Below are positions 8,864 to 18,176 of a stretch of DNA of 64,000 nt, piece by piece. This stretch comes from Devosia sp. Root436 (GTDB lineage: Bacteria > Pseudomonadota > Alphaproteobacteria > Rhizobiales > Devosiaceae): positions 124,001 to 188,000 of the forward strand of contig NZ_LMEM01000011.1 in assembly GCF_001426345.1 (NCBI RefSeq). The letters are read 5' to 3'. A program made the translations under genes and the position numbers. Position 1 is the first letter of the stretch. Each line of letters begins with the position of its first letter. Under the pieces are notes generated by a model that worked only from the letters and a program-made list of their open reading frames with translations, did no database searches and was not told the origin of the DNA.

Positions 8864-9538
8864 ATGCGGGTCGCCAAGCCTTTGTCGGAACAGTCGAAAA
8901 GCTGGGATGCGGTTTACCGCGAGTTGCAGCGGCAGATCATTGCCGGCCAGCTCCGCCCCCGCGAACGGCTGGTGGAGGATGAGATCATCGAGCGCACCGG
9001 GGCCACGCGCCATGCGGTGCGCCGCGCCTTCGACGAGCTGGAGCGCGTCGGACTGGTGGTGCGCCAGCCCAACAAGGGCGTGCAGGTGCGCGACTATTCC
9101 ATCACCGAGGTCGAGGAACTCTACGAGATCCGCGAATGCCTCGAGATGCGGGCGGCATCCCATTTCGACCGCGCGGCCAGCCCCGAACTGGTGGCGCAGC
9201 TCACCGATATCGCCACGCGGCATCGCGCCGCCTCGCGCGAACAGCGCTATGCCGAGGTGTTCTCGCTCAACAACGTGTTTCATGAAGTGCTCTATCGGGC
9301 AGCCGGCAACCAGCAACTGGCCGACGCCATCCTGCATTACACCTTCGCCACCCACCCGATCCGTACCCGCGCTTTCCCCAGCGAGGAATTGCGCGAAATC
9401 GCCATCGGCGAGCATTTCGCCATGATCGAGGCCATCACCCGGGGCGAAGCGGCGGAACTGGCCAATATCATCCGCACCCATATCCAGGGGCCGAAGGACT
9501 TCTACCTCAAGGCGACCTATATCCAGGGCGCGCTGTAG
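8864..9538 (+). CDS. GntR-family transcriptional regulator (FadR/FCD type)
   Basis: A 224-residue regulator with an N-terminal winged helix-turn-helix (about 15-75: AVYRELQRQIIAGQLRPRERL through ATRHAVRRAFDELERVGLV) and a C-terminal FCD ligand-binding domain (about 85-215) with HEVLYRAAGN and a late GEHFAMIEAI. The ATG at 8864 follows GAGGGG with five to six bases of spacing; an upstream ATG at 8777 would put the start inside the dyad and has no Shine-Dalgarno. It is divergent from the AtuA/ABC-transporter operon, its likely target. Confidence 0.9.
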   Translation: MRVAKPLSEQSKSWDAVYRELQRQIIAGQLRPRERLVEDEIIERTGATRHAVRRAFDELERVGLVVRQPNKGVQVRDYSITEVEELYEIRECLEMRAASHFDRAASPELVAQLTDIATRHRAASREQRYAEVFSLNNVFHEVLYRAAGNQQLADAILHYTFATHPIRTRAFPSEELREIAIGEHFAMIEAITRGEAAELANIIRTHIQGPKDFYLKATYIQGAL

Positions 9539-10093
9539 CTACCCCGCCGGCTGGCTCAGGAACCACGCCACCAGCTCGGCCGAATTGGCGACGCTGACCG
9601 AGCGCGCCAGCCGCAGGCGATGGGCTTCTACGGTCCGGCGCGACAGTCCCACCTCCTCGGCAATGGCCGCATTGGTCTTGCCTTGCGCCACCAAAGTCAG
9701 GATTTGCCGCTGCCGTCCGGTCAGCTTGAGCGTCGTCTCCGTCACCTTGCGGCTCATCGGCTCGAAACAGTAGAGCGCCGCCGCAAACGGGTCGCCGGCA
9801 TCGCGCGAGCGCCCGTTCACCCGGCACCAGAAGCGCTTGCCCCCTGCCCCCGCCATGATGCGCTCATCGTAATAGACCGCGCCCCCTGGCAGGTGATGGC
9901 GCCACATCTCGCCGGTGCGCACGAAATCGGCAATGGCCGGATAGAGCCGGGAAAAGCTGGTATCCACCACCTCCTCGCGCCGATAGCCGAACAGGGTCGC
10001 AAACTCCTCGTTGCAGTCGCGGATGATGCGGTGCGTGGCATAGACCATGGGCACCGGAATGTCGGCGAGGGCGAATTGCAGCTCTGTCGTCAT
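9539..10093 (-). CDS. PAS domain, LuxR-type HTH transcriptional regulator
   Basis: 184 residues: a single PAS sensor domain (about 8-115, with NEEFATLFGYRREEVV) and a C-terminal LuxR-type HTH (about 122-180, LTGRQRQILTLVAQGKTNAAIAEEVGLSRRTVEAH; residues quoted in two overlapping parts). No receiver domain is present, so the signal is probably a small ligand or redox state. It converges with the GntR gene with abutting stop codons and is divergent from the CoA-transferase/thiolase operon 81 bases away, its likely target. No clear Shine-Dalgarno precedes the start. Confidence 0.85.
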   Translation of the reverse strand: MTTELQFALADIPVPMVYATHRIIRDCNEEFATLFGYRREEVVDTSFSRLYPAIADFVRTGEMWRHHLPGGAVYYDERIMAGAGGKRFWCRVNGRSRDAGDPFAAALYCFEPMSRKVTETTLKLTGRQRQILTLVAQGKTNAAIAEEVGLSRRTVEAHRLRLARSVSVANSAELVAWFLSQPAG

Positions 10094-10095
10094 GC

Positions 10096-10107
10096 CGTAG
10101 AAATACG
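10096..10107. promoter_or_regulatory. Small dyad CGTA-N4-TACG beside the PAS-LuxR start
   Basis: CGTA (10096-10099) and TACG (10104-10107) flank GAAA, two bases upstream of the regulator start codon in the divergent region before the CoA-transferase genes. It may be an autoregulatory site. Four-base arms are short and only one copy was seen. Confidence 0.3.
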
Positions 10108-10174
10108 ACTAACTGCCCCGCCCCGGCAAGACCTAGCGTCTGCGCAAAGACCATCAGGGGGAGGAGAGACCCAC

Positions 10175-10888
10175 ATGCGCAAGGTCCATTCGAGCGTTGC
10201 CGATGCACTGGCCGGCGTGCTGGCCGATGGCATGACGATCATGTCGGGCGGCTTCGGCCTCTGTGGCATCCCCGAGGCGCTGATCGAGGGCGTCGAGCGC
10301 TCCGGCGCCAGGAACCTCACCGTCATTTCCAACAATGCCGGCGTCGACGGCATCGGGCTGGGACGGCTGCTGGCCACGCGCCAGATCAGGAAGATGATCT
10401 CGTCCTATGTGGGCGAGAACAGGCTCTTTGCCGAGCAATATCTGTCGGGCGAACTGGAGCTCGAATTCAACCCGCAGGGCACTCTGGCCGAGCGCATCCG
10501 GGCCGGCGGCGCCGGCATTCCCGCCTTCTTCACCCGCACGGGCGTCGGCACGCTAATCGCCGAGGGCAAGGAAGTCCGCCGCTTCGGCGACGACGACTTC
10601 GTCATGGAAACCGGCCTCGTCGCCGATGTCGCCATCGTCCATGCCTGGAAAGGCGACCATGCCGGCAACCTCGTCTACCGGATGACGGCACGGAACTTCA
10701 ATCCGATGATGGCCACGGCCGGCAAGGTCACCATCGCCGAGGTGGAAGAGCTGGTCGAGACCGGCAGTCTCGATCCGGACCAGGTCCACACGCCCGGCAT
10801 TTTTGTCGACCGTCTTGTGCATGTGCCCATGCCGGTCAAGCATATCGAGCAGCGCACCGTGCGCCAGCGCAGCGAGGAGGTAGCCTGA
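10175..10888 (+). CDS. scoA: 3-oxoacid CoA-transferase, subunit A
   Basis: The 237-residue alpha subunit of a family I CoA-transferase. The signature GGFGLCGIPEALI follows SVADALAGVLADGMTIM, and GTLAERIRAGGAGIPAFFTR is typical of succinyl-CoA:3-ketoacid transferases. It moves CoA from succinyl-CoA to acetoacetate with subunit B. The ATG at 10175 follows GGGGGAGGAGAG, a strong ribosome site; an upstream extension to 9620 is antisense shadow. Its stop overlaps the next start (TGATG). The related acetate-dependent AtoDA type is possible, so the symbol is by resemblance. Confidence 0.88.
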   Translation: MRKVHSSVADALAGVLADGMTIMSGGFGLCGIPEALIEGVERSGARNLTVISNNAGVDGIGLGRLLATRQIRKMISSYVGENRLFAEQYLSGELELEFNPQGTLAERIRAGGAGIPAFFTRTGVGTLIAEGKEVRRFGDDDFVMETGLVADVAIVHAWKGDHAGNLVYRMTARNFNPMMATAGKVTIAEVEELVETGSLDPDQVHTPGIFVDRLVHVPMPVKHIEQRTVRQRSEEVA

Positions 10889-11544
10889 TGGCCTGGACCC
10901 GCGAGCAGATGGCGGCGCGCGCCGCCCGTGAACTCAAGGACGGTTTCTACGTCAATCTCGGCATCGGCATTCCGACGCTGGTGGCCAATTTCATCCCCGA
11001 AGGCATGGATGTGTGCCTGCAGAGCGAAAACGGCATGCTGGGCATGGGCCCCTTCCCCTATGCCGGTGCGGAAGATGCCGACCTCATCAATGCCGGCAAG
11101 CAGACCATCACCGCCCTGCCCGAAACCAGCTTCTTTTCCAGTGCCGACAGCTTTGCCATGATCCGCGGCGGCCATATCGATCTATCGATCCTGGGCGCCA
11201 TGCAGGTGGCAGAGAATGGCGATCTGGCCAACTGGATGATCCCGGGCAAGATGGTCAAGGGCATGGGCGGTGCCATGGACCTTGTGGCCGGCGTCAAGCG
11301 TGTGGTCGTGGTCATGGAGCATGAGGCCAAAGGCCAGGCCAAGCTGCTGAAGCAATGCAATCTGCCGCTGACCGGCCAGCGCGTCGCCGACCTCGTCATC
11401 ACCGATCTCGGTGTATTCACGCTCGCCCGTCGGGGCAACACCGACATGCGCCTGATCGAATTAGCCGGCGGGGTCACCGTGGAGGAAATCGCCGCCAAGA
11501 CGGAAGCCCGGTTCACCGTGGCACTGGAGGACAAGGTCGCATGA
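10888..11544 (+). CDS. scoB: 3-oxoacid CoA-transferase, subunit B
   Basis: The 218-residue beta subunit. NLGIGIPTLVANFIPEG and LQSENGMLGMGPFP are family hallmarks, and the Glu of SENG (Glu47) is the covalent CoA-carrying residue in this enzyme class. It overlaps subunit A by one base and the thiolase by four, so all three are one translationally coupled unit. Together they convert acetoacetate to acetoacetyl-CoA and then to acetyl-CoA. Confidence 0.9.
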   Translation: MAWTREQMAARAARELKDGFYVNLGIGIPTLVANFIPEGMDVCLQSENGMLGMGPFPYAGAEDADLINAGKQTITALPETSFFSSADSFAMIRGGHIDLSILGAMQVAENGDLANWMIPGKMVKGMGGAMDLVAGVKRVVVVMEHEAKGQAKLLKQCNLPLTGQRVADLVITDLGVFTLARRGNTDMRLIELAGGVTVEEIAAKTEARFTVALEDKVA

Positions 11545-12716
11545 GCACTATCGTCATCGTCGGCGCCGCCCGCACGCCGGTCGGCAGCTTCCTGGGGCCG
11601 CTGAGCACGGTGCCCGCCCATGAGCTGGGTGCCATCGCCATCGCCGCGGCGCTTGAGCGCGCAGGCATTGCTCCTGACAGTGTCGATGAGGTCATCCTCG
11701 GCCAGGTGCTGACAGCAGGCGCCGGGCAGAATCCGGCGCGGCAGGCGGCCATCAAGGCGGGCATCGCCAAATCGGCCACCGCCTTCGGTGTCAACCAGGT
11801 CTGCGGCTCGGGCCTGCGCGCCGTGGCGTTGGGCATGCAGCAGATCGCATCAGGCGACGCAAGCATCGTTGTCGCGGGCGGCCAGGAATCGATGTCCCTG
11901 TCGCCCCATTGCCAGGCCCTGCGCAGCGGCACGAAAATGGGCCCGGTGAGTCTGGTCGATACCATGGTGGTCGATGGGCTGACCGATGCCTTTGGCCTCT
12001 ACCATATGGGTGTCACCGCTGAAAACGTCGCCCGCCAGTTCGGCATAACCCGCGACCAGCAGGACGCCTTTGCCCTCGCCAGCCAGCACAAAGCGGCCGC
12101 GGCGCAGGCCGCCGGACATTTTCGCGAAGAGATCACTCCGGTTCATATCGAGACCCGCAAGGGCACGGTGACCGTCGATGCCGACGACCACCTGCGTCCC
12201 GACACCAGCGCCGAAGCCCTGGCCCGGCTGCGTCCCGCCTTCGACAAGGATGGCTCGGTCACCGCCGGCAACGCCTCCGGTCTCAATGACGGCGCGGCGG
12301 CGCTGGTGCTGATGGACGAGGACGAGGCTCAGCGCCGTGGCCTCGCCCCGCTGGCGCGCATCGCCGGCTGGGCCACGTCGGGCGTCGATCCCGCGATCAT
12401 GGGCACCGGCCCGATCCCGGCCTCGAAGAAGGCCCTCGAAAAGGCCGGCTGGAGCATTGCCGATCTCGACCGCGTCGAAGCCAATGAGGCCTTCGCCGCC
12501 CAGGCCTGCGCGGTCAATGCCGGCATGGGCTGGAACCCCGATATCGTCAACGTCAATGGCGGCGCCATCGCCATCGGCCACCCGATCGGCGCGTCGGGCG
12601 CCCGCATCCTCGTGACGCTGCTGCATGAACTCCAGCGCTCGGGCGGACACAAGGGCCTGGCCACCCTCTGCATCGGCGGGGGCATGGGTGTGGCCCTGTG
12701 CGTGGAGCGCGCCTGA
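11541..12716 (+). CDS. Acetyl-CoA acetyltransferase (acetoacetyl-CoA thiolase)
   Basis: 391 residues of thiolase family II. The acyl-accepting Cys88 is in NQVCGSGLRA, GGQESMS follows, NVNGGAIAIGHPIGASG holds the catalytic His, and CIGGGMG carries Cys377. These motifs are those of AtoB/PhaA rather than of beta-ketoadipyl-CoA thiolases. The reaction is acetoacetyl-CoA + CoA to two acetyl-CoA. The ATG overlaps the subunit B stop. The operon probably drains acetoacetate, including any made by the BKACE enzyme encoded at 21011-21943. Confidence 0.92.
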   Translation: MSTIVIVGAARTPVGSFLGPLSTVPAHELGAIAIAAALERAGIAPDSVDEVILGQVLTAGAGQNPARQAAIKAGIAKSATAFGVNQVCGSGLRAVALGMQQIASGDASIVVAGGQESMSLSPHCQALRSGTKMGPVSLVDTMVVDGLTDAFGLYHMGVTAENVARQFGITRDQQDAFALASQHKAAAAQAAGHFREEITPVHIETRKGTVTVDADDHLRPDTSAEALARLRPAFDKDGSVTAGNASGLNDGAAALVLMDEDEAQRRGLAPLARIAGWATSGVDPAIMGTGPIPASKKALEKAGWSIADLDRVEANEAFAAQACAVNAGMGWNPDIVNVNGGAIAIGHPIGASGARILVTLLHELQRSGGHKGLATLCIGGGMGVALCVERA

Positions 12717-12765
12717 CGCCACTTCGGCCTGAGTGTCTACAATCGGTGCCCGGCTTCAAGCACCG

Positions 12766-12864
12766 TGTCATTCCGGCGAAGGCCGGAATCCATCCTGAGA
12801 TAGTTCAGCCTCCTCCGGGTGCGGACAGACCTCAGGATGGATCCCGGCCTTCGCCGGGATGACA
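12766..12864. repeat. Long inverted repeat, 34-bp arms (Hyphomicrobiales-type palindromic element)
   Basis: The left arm (12766-12799, beginning TGTCATTCCGGCGAAGG) and right arm (12831-12864, ending CTTCGCCGGGATGACA) are reverse complements over 34 bases with two mismatches, around a 31-base loop. It lies between the convergent thiolase and aldehyde dehydrogenase genes. Sequences with a TCATTCC(C)GGCGAAGGC core are abundant intergenic repeats in alphaproteobacteria (recalled, not searched). The transcript would fold into a long hairpin and may also act as a bidirectional terminator, although no U-tract follows. Confidence 0.8.
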
Positions 12865-12877
12865 TCGCGTAAGCTAA

Positions 12878-12900
12878 TGTTCACGAGTTCAAAGTGAACA
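12878..12900. terminator. Weak hairpin after the aldehyde dehydrogenase gene
   Basis: TGTTCAC (12878-12884) and GTGAACA (12894-12900) form a 7-bp inverted repeat with a nine-base loop, seven bases beyond the aldehyde dehydrogenase stop. No U-run follows on either strand. It could instead be a protein-binding dyad. Confidence 0.3.
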
Positions 12901-12907
12901 CCCCGCT

Positions 12908-14380
12908 TTACCAGGACACAGCGATATATTTGGTCTCGCAGAATTCCAGGATGCCGTGATGGGCGCCTTCGCGTCCGAGGCCGCTCTGCTTGGTGCCGCC
13001 GAAGGGTGCGGCCGGGTCCGAGACGACGCCACGGTTGAGCCCCACCATGCCGCTATCGACCTTCTCCGAGACCCGCAGGCCACGCTTGAGGTCGCCGGTA
13101 TAGACATAGGATATCAACCCGTATTCGGTGTCGTTGGCCGCCGCGATGGCCTCGTCCTCGGTCTCGAAAGTGGTGATGGCCGCCACCGGCCCGAAGATTT
13201 CCTCGCGCGCCATGGCCGCGTCGGCCGGGACGCCCGATATGACCGTGGGCGGAAAGTAGAAGCCGTCGCGCTGCAACCGGCTGCCCCCGGTCAGCACCGT
13301 AGCGCCGCGCTGCGTCGCCTCGCTCACCAGCCCCTCGATGCGCTCCACCGCATCCTGGTTGATCAGCGGCCCGCATTGCGTGGAGGCCTCGTAGCCGGGG
13401 CCGACCTTGAGAGCGCCCATGCGCTCGGCCAGCCGCCGCGAAAATTCGGGGGCGATGCCGGCCTGCACGAGGAAGCGGTTGGCCGCGGTGCAGGCTTCGC
13501 CGCCATTGCGCATCTTGGCGATCATCGCCCCGTCGATTGCCGCATCCAGGTCGGCATCGTCGAAGACGATGAAGGGCGCATTACCGCCCAGTTCCATCGA
13601 GCAGGAGATGACGGTATCGGCTGCTTCATGCAGCAGCCTCCGCCCTACCTCGGTCGAGCCGGTAAACGAGAGCTTGCGCACCCGGCTGTCATGCAGCATG
13701 GCGCTGACGACAGGGCCCGAGCGGCGCGTGGTCAGCACATTGACCACGCCGTCGGGCACGCCGGCTTCGGCATAGAGCGCCGCCAGCGCATAGGCGGTCA
13801 GCGGCGTTTCCGTCGCCGGCTTGAGCACCACGGTACAGCCCGCCGCCAGTGCCGGCGCGATCTTGCGGGTCGCCATGGCTGCCGGGAAATTCCACGGCGT
13901 AACCAGCACGGCAACGCCGATCGGCTGGTGCTGCACCAGAATCCTGTTGGCGCCCGACGGTGCGGTGGAAAGGTCGCCATTGAGCCGCACCGCTTCTTCG
14001 GCGAACCAGCGGAAGAATTCGGCGGCATAGATCACCTCGCCCTGCGCGTCGGCGAGCGACTTGCCGTTTTCGAGGCTGATGAGCCGGGCCAGCATGTCCT
14101 TCTGCTCGATCATCAGCTCGAAGCAGCGGCGCAGGATTTCCGAGCGCTGGCGCGGCGGCGTCACCGCCCAAGCGGGACCGGCTGCATGGGCCGCAGCGAC
14201 CGCCGCCAGGGCATCATCGAGGCTGGCATCGGCCACCGCGGCAATGGCCGCGCCGGTCGATGGATCGAGCACGTCGATGCGCTGCCCGGTCCCGCCCGGC
14301 ATCCATTTGCCGCCGATATAGAGATCGGTTGGCAGGGCAACGAGATCCAGTTGCGCGGCGATGTCTGGGGAAAGTGTCAT
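12908..14380 (-). CDS. NAD(P)-dependent aldehyde dehydrogenase, succinate-semialdehyde type
   Basis: A 490-residue ALDH-superfamily enzyme most like GabD. Oxyanion Asn164 is in TPWNFP, general base Glu263 in MELGGNAPF, nucleophile Cys297 in [12 protein letters not shown]. The C-terminal [14 protein letters not shown] is canonical. It would oxidise a semialdehyde made by the Fe-type alcohol dehydrogenase whose gene overlaps it by four bases, for example 4-hydroxybutyrate to succinate semialdehyde to succinate. That pairing is inference. It is the last gene of the operon starting with tctC at 19905. Confidence 0.88.
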   Translation of the reverse strand: MTLSPDIAAQLDLVALPTDLYIGGKWMPGGTGQRIDVLDPSTGAAIAAVADASLDDALAAVAAAHAAGPAWAVTPPRQRSEILRRCFELMIEQKDMLARLISLENGKSLADAQGEVIYAAEFFRWFAEEAVRLNGDLSTAPSGANRILVQHQPIGVAVLVTPWNFPAAMATRKIAPALAAGCTVVLKPATETPLTAYALAALYAEAGVPDGVVNVLTTRRSGPVVSAMLHDSRVRKLSFTGSTEVGRRLLHEAADTVISCSMELGGNAPFIVFDDADLDAAIDGAMIAKMRNGGEACTAANRFLVQAGIAPEFSRRLAERMGALKVGPGYEASTQCGPLINQDAVERIEGLVSEATQRGATVLTGGSRLQRDGFYFPPTVISGVPADAAMAREEIFGPVAAITTFETEDEAIAAANDTEYGLISYVYTGDLKRGLRVSEKVDSGMVGLNRGVVSDPAAPFGGTKQSGLGREGAHHGILEFCETKYIAVSW

Positions 14381-15621
14381 GGTCGGTCAGCCTTGTCTTC
14401 GGAGCGGAGCTGCATGCGGTCGCCACTATAGGCGGCCTGCACCAGTTCCATCATGGATGCGTCGTCAATGGGGCGCGGATTGTTCTTGATCAACCGTGTG
14501 ATGCCCATGGATTGCTCGGCAATCTGGGGCAATTGCGTCTCCTTCACGCCGAGCGCCGCCAGCGTCCTGGGAATGGCTATGGCGGCGAAGAGCCGGTCGA
14601 CTTCGTCGACCGTCGCGGCGGCCTGTTCGGCTTGCGTGCCCCTGCCCGCAAGGCCCATGGCCTTGCCGATCTCGGCGAGCTCGCGCGCGCACCAGGCGCT
14701 GTTGAATGTCATAACATAGGGCATGAGCGTGGCAACACCGGCGCCATGCGGCGTATGCGTCATGGCGCCGACCGGATATTGCACCGCATGGGCGGCTGCG
14801 GTGCCGGCGGTGCCAAAGGCGAGGCCTGCCGCGGTGGCCCCCAGCATCAGCCTGCCGCGCGCCTCGATGTCCGCGCCGTCGTCACAAGCGCGCTTCAGCC
14901 CCGCGGCAATGTGCGAGACCGCCAGCAGCGCATAGTGATCGCTCAGCGCATTCTTGCCCAGGAATACATGCTCATGCACCAGTGCCGGGCCTGGCTGGCG
15001 CCGCATCGTCGTATAGGCCTCGATAGCGTGGGTCAGCGCATCGGCGCCCGAAACCGCCGTCAGTCCCGGCGGGCACGAATAGGTCAGTTCCGGATCGCAG
15101 ATGGCCGTGTGGCTGATCAGGTGCGGGCTGGCAATGCCGACCTTGAGGGCACGATCGGGATCGGTCACGACAGCGACCGGCGTCACTTCCGAACCTGTCC
15201 CCGATGTGGTGGGGATGCAGATCAGCGGCAGCACCGGCCCGGGCACTCGGAATTCGCCGTAATAGTCAGACGCCGTGCCGCCATGGGTCAGCAGCAAGGC
15301 CGCGACCTTGGCCGCATCGAGGCAGGAACCGCCGCCAATGCCGATCACCAGATCGGCCCCCAGCGCCCGGCCCGCCTCCACCGCCTCGGCAATGCAGGCG
15401 ACCGGCAGCTCCGCAATCACCCTGTCAAAGACGCGCACCCGCAATCCGGCCTTGGTCAGCCCGTCCAGCAGTTTGGCGAACATCGGGTCGGCCGCCAGCC
15501 GCTCATCGGTTACCACCAGCGCCCGCTGTCCCAGTGACGCGGCGAAGGGGGGCAGCGCATGCCGCTGGCCGGCCCCAAAAACAAGATTGCGCGGCATGCG
15601 CAATGTTCCAAATAGTGACAC
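14377..15621 (-). CDS. Iron-containing (group III) alcohol dehydrogenase
   Basis: A 414-residue NAD(P)-dependent alcohol dehydrogenase of the Fe-ADH family. GIGGGSCLDAAK is the dinucleotide-binding segment, PTTSGTGSEVTP the signature, and SGADALTHAIEAY plus later His residues (HTPHGAG) supply metal ligands. The start is GTG 15621, preceded by AAGAGGAATTTCC; an ATG eight codons later (15597) is less well placed. A 27-base gap separates it from the hydroxyacid dehydrogenase. With the downstream ALDH it forms an alcohol-to-acid couple. Confidence 0.88.
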   Translation of the reverse strand: MSLFGTLRMPRNLVFGAGQRHALPPFAASLGQRALVVTDERLAADPMFAKLLDGLTKAGLRVRVFDRVIAELPVACIAEAVEAGRALGADLVIGIGGGSCLDAAKVAALLLTHGGTASDYYGEFRVPGPVLPLICIPTTSGTGSEVTPVAVVTDPDRALKVGIASPHLISHTAICDPELTYSCPPGLTAVSGADALTHAIEAYTTMRRQPGPALVHEHVFLGKNALSDHYALLAVSHIAAGLKRACDDGADIEARGRLMLGATAAGLAFGTAGTAAAHAVQYPVGAMTHTPHGAGVATLMPYVMTFNSAWCARELAEIGKAMGLAGRGTQAEQAAATVDEVDRLFAAIAIPRTLAALGVKETQLPQIAEQSMGITRLIKNNPRPIDDASMMELVQAAYSGDRMQLRSEDKADRP

Positions 15622-15648
15622 GGAAATTCCTCTTGGTCGGCAAAAAGT

Positions 15649-16644
15649 CTAGGTCGGGCCCGCCAGGTGCTGCAGCGTCTGCCACACGGCAGTTGCTATC
15701 GGCACGCCGTCGCGCAGGCGCAGTTCGCGGCAGGCCCGCCCGCGCTCGCCGGGGATCAGCACCTGGTCGAAACCGGGGGCCGGCTCCATGGCGCGGATGG
15801 AAGCCAGATAGGCTTCCAGGTTGCGCTCCACGCCCTTGATAACGATGAATACGTCGCCCTTGTTGCAGATGGCGGTGTCGTCGAGCGTGCCGCGCACGTC
15901 GCGTCCCAAAGCCGCCCCGGTCAGGCTGCCGACCAGCAGTTCGAGCGCCAGGCCCAAGGCATAGCCCTTGGCCTGCCCGAAGGGCGCCAGCGCGCCGCTC
16001 TTGGCAGCTTCAGGGTCGGTCGTCGGCTCCCCATTCGCGTCGAGCGCCCAGCCGGCGGGCAACGGCGCCTTGCGGTGGGCGTGGTCGTGAATATCCCCCA
16101 TGGAGGCGATGCTGGTCGCGGTGTCCATGAGGAATGGTCCCGTGCCGGTCGGAATACCGATGGCGATGGGATTGGTGCCGATCATGGCGCGCTGGGCGCC
16201 CCAGGGATGCACCAGCGCCTCGCTCGTGGTCAGCCCGATGATCGTATAGCCCTCGGTCGCGACCCGCTCGGCATACCAGCCGAGCATGCCGATATGGTTG
16301 GAATTGCTGATCGCGGCGATGGCGATGCCGGTCTCTTCCACCCGCGCCTTCAGCGCTTCGAGCGCCGCGCTGGCCACGACCGGCCCCAGCCCACGCCCGC
16401 CATCCACCGCCAGAAAGGCCGTGCTGCGCCAGTGGTGCGTGCCGGTGGCATGCGGATCGATCACGCCATGGGCGATGCGCCGGATGATGCGTTCGAGCCG
16501 CAGCAGGCCGTGCGACGGCACGCCGCGCAATTCGGCATCGAGCAGAACGTCGGCCTGGATACGCCCATGCGGCTCGGGCACGCCCGCCAGTCGCAATGCG
16601 TCCAGCGCCAGGCGTTCTAGGGCGCCGAATTCAACGAGAGCCAT
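15649..16644 (-). CDS. Malate/L-lactate dehydrogenase-family oxidoreductase (Ldh2/ComC type)
   Basis: 331 residues of the NAD(P)-dependent Ldh_2 family, structurally unrelated to classical LDH. GVPSHGLLRL near residue 45, NSNHIGMLGWY, IGTNPIAIGIP and FGQAKGYALGLALELLVGSLTGA are family hallmarks, including the catalytic His. Members reduce or oxidise 2-hydroxy acids such as malate, sulfolactate or ureidoglycolate. It sits 26 bases downstream of tctA, so a 2-hydroxy acid may be the transported substrate or an intermediate. Confidence 0.87.
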   Translation of the reverse strand: MALVEFGALERLALDALRLAGVPEPHGRIQADVLLDAELRGVPSHGLLRLERIIRRIAHGVIDPHATGTHHWRSTAFLAVDGGRGLGPVVASAALEALKARVEETGIAIAAISNSNHIGMLGWYAERVATEGYTIIGLTTSEALVHPWGAQRAMIGTNPIAIGIPTGTGPFLMDTATSIASMGDIHDHAHRKAPLPAGWALDANGEPTTDPEAAKSGALAPFGQAKGYALGLALELLVGSLTGAALGRDVRGTLDDTAICNKGDVFIVIKGVERNLEAYLASIRAMEPAPGFDQVLIPGERGRACRELRLRDGVPIATAVWQTLQHLAGPT

Positions 16645-16670
16645 GAGCGTATTCCGGCACGAAAACTGGT

Positions 16671-18176
16671 CTATTCATCTTCGGACAGCACCTTGCGGCC
16701 ACGGCTGATCGACGGCGACAGCGCCGAGACGACGATGACGGCGGAGAGCCCGAGCAGCACCAGCGTCAGCGGATCGCTGACGAAGGTCCAGAAGCTGCCG
16801 CGGCTCAGGATCAGGCCGCGGCGCAGCGAATCTTCCAGCATGCCGCCGAGCACCAGGCCCAGCAGCAGGGGTGTCGGATCGAATTTCAGCCGGTAGAGCA
16901 GGTAGCCGGCCAGCCCGAAGCCCGCGACCATCAGCACGTCGGTAGGCCGGGAATTGACCGAATAGATGCCGACGCAGCACAGCAGGATGATGGTCGGGAA
17001 CAACAGGTGATAGGGCACCTTGAGGAACTTCACCCAGACCCCGATCAGCGGCAGGTTGATGATCACCAGCATCAGGTTGCCGAGCCACATCGAGGTGACC
17101 ACGCCCCAGAACAGCTCCGGATGCATGTCGATCACCTGTGGGCCGGGCACCACGCCATGCAACGTCATGGCGCCGCCCACCAGCGCCATGGTCGCCGTCG
17201 AGGGCAGGCCCAGCGTCAGCAGCGGGACAAAGGTGGTCTGCGCCGCGGCGTTATTGGCGGATTCGGGGCCGGCCACGCCCTGGATGGCGCCCTTGCCGAA
17301 GGTTTCGGGATGTTTGGAAAGCTTCTTTTCCAGCACGTAGGAGGCAAACGAGGACAGCGTGGCGCCATTGCCGGGAATGATGCCGATGATCGACCCCAGC
17401 AACGAGCCGCGCGCGATGGCTCCGGCCGAGTCCTTTATGTCCTGCTTGTCGGGGAGCAGCCCGCCCACGACATTGTCGACGAAAGGCTGGCGTTCCGAAG
17501 CCCCCAGGTTGCGCAGGATTTCGGCAATGCCGAACAGGCCCATGGCGACCACGGCCATGTCGAAGCCGTCATACAGCACCTGGCTGCCGAAGGTCAGCCG
17601 GGCTTCGCCGGTGATCTGGTCGGCGCCGACCAGCGCCATGGTGACGCCGATGAGCAGCATGCAGAACGCCTTGAGCAGCGAGCCGCTGCCCAGCACGATG
17701 GCGAGCGTCAGCCCCAGCAGCATCAGGGAGAAATAGTTGCCGGCGGTCAGGCCGAGCGCCAGGCGGGACAGCGGTATGGCGACGGCGGCTACGACAAGCG
17801 TCGCAAAGCTCCCGGCGATGAACGAGCCGATCGCGGCGATGCCGAGCGCCTTGCCGGCGCGGCCCTGTCTTGCCATGGCATGCCCGTCAAGCGCCGTCAC
17901 CACCGAGGAGGACTCGCCCGGCATATTCACCAGGATGGCCGTGGTGGAGCCGCCATATTGGGCGCCGTAATAGATGCCGGCCAGCATGATGATCGCCCCG
18001 GCCGGATCGGCGCTGTAGGTCAGCGGCATCAGGATGGCGATGGTGGCCAGCGGGCCGATGCCGGGCAGCACGCCGATCAGCGTGCCGACGAGGCAACCGA
18101 CCAGGCAGAGAAAAAGGTTCTGGAACGAGAAAACGACCGAAAAGCCGAGTTGCAGATGTTGAAGCAGGTCGGTCAT
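16671..18176 (-). CDS. tctA: Tripartite tricarboxylate transporter, large membrane subunit (TctA)
   Basis: The 501-residue inner-membrane subunit with about ten to twelve helices. TctA motifs are GVLPGIGPLATIAILMPLTY near the N-terminus and IIPGNGATLSSFASYVLEKK mid-protein. MLAGIYYGAQYGGSTTAILVNMPGE is also family-typical. It overlaps the tctB stop by four bases. With TctB and the periplasmic TctC it imports carboxylates using the ion gradient; the substrate is not readable. Confidence 0.93.
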   Translation of the reverse strand: MTDLLQHLQLGFSVVFSFQNLFLCLVGCLVGTLIGVLPGIGPLATIAILMPLTYSADPAGAIIMLAGIYYGAQYGGSTTAILVNMPGESSSVVTALDGHAMARQGRAGKALGIAAIGSFIAGSFATLVVAAVAIPLSRLALGLTAGNYFSLMLLGLTLAIVLGSGSLLKAFCMLLIGVTMALVGADQITGEARLTFGSQVLYDGFDMAVVAMGLFGIAEILRNLGASERQPFVDNVVGGLLPDKQDIKDSAGAIARGSLLGSIIGIIPGNGATLSSFASYVLEKKLSKHPETFGKGAIQGVAGPESANNAAAQTTFVPLLTLGLPSTATMALVGGAMTLHGVVPGPQVIDMHPELFWGVVTSMWLGNLMLVIINLPLIGVWVKFLKVPYHLLFPTIILLCCVGIYSVNSRPTDVLMVAGFGLAGYLLYRLKFDPTPLLLGLVLGGMLEDSLRRGLILSRGSFWTFVSDPLTLVLLGLSAVIVVSALSPSISRGRKVLSEDE

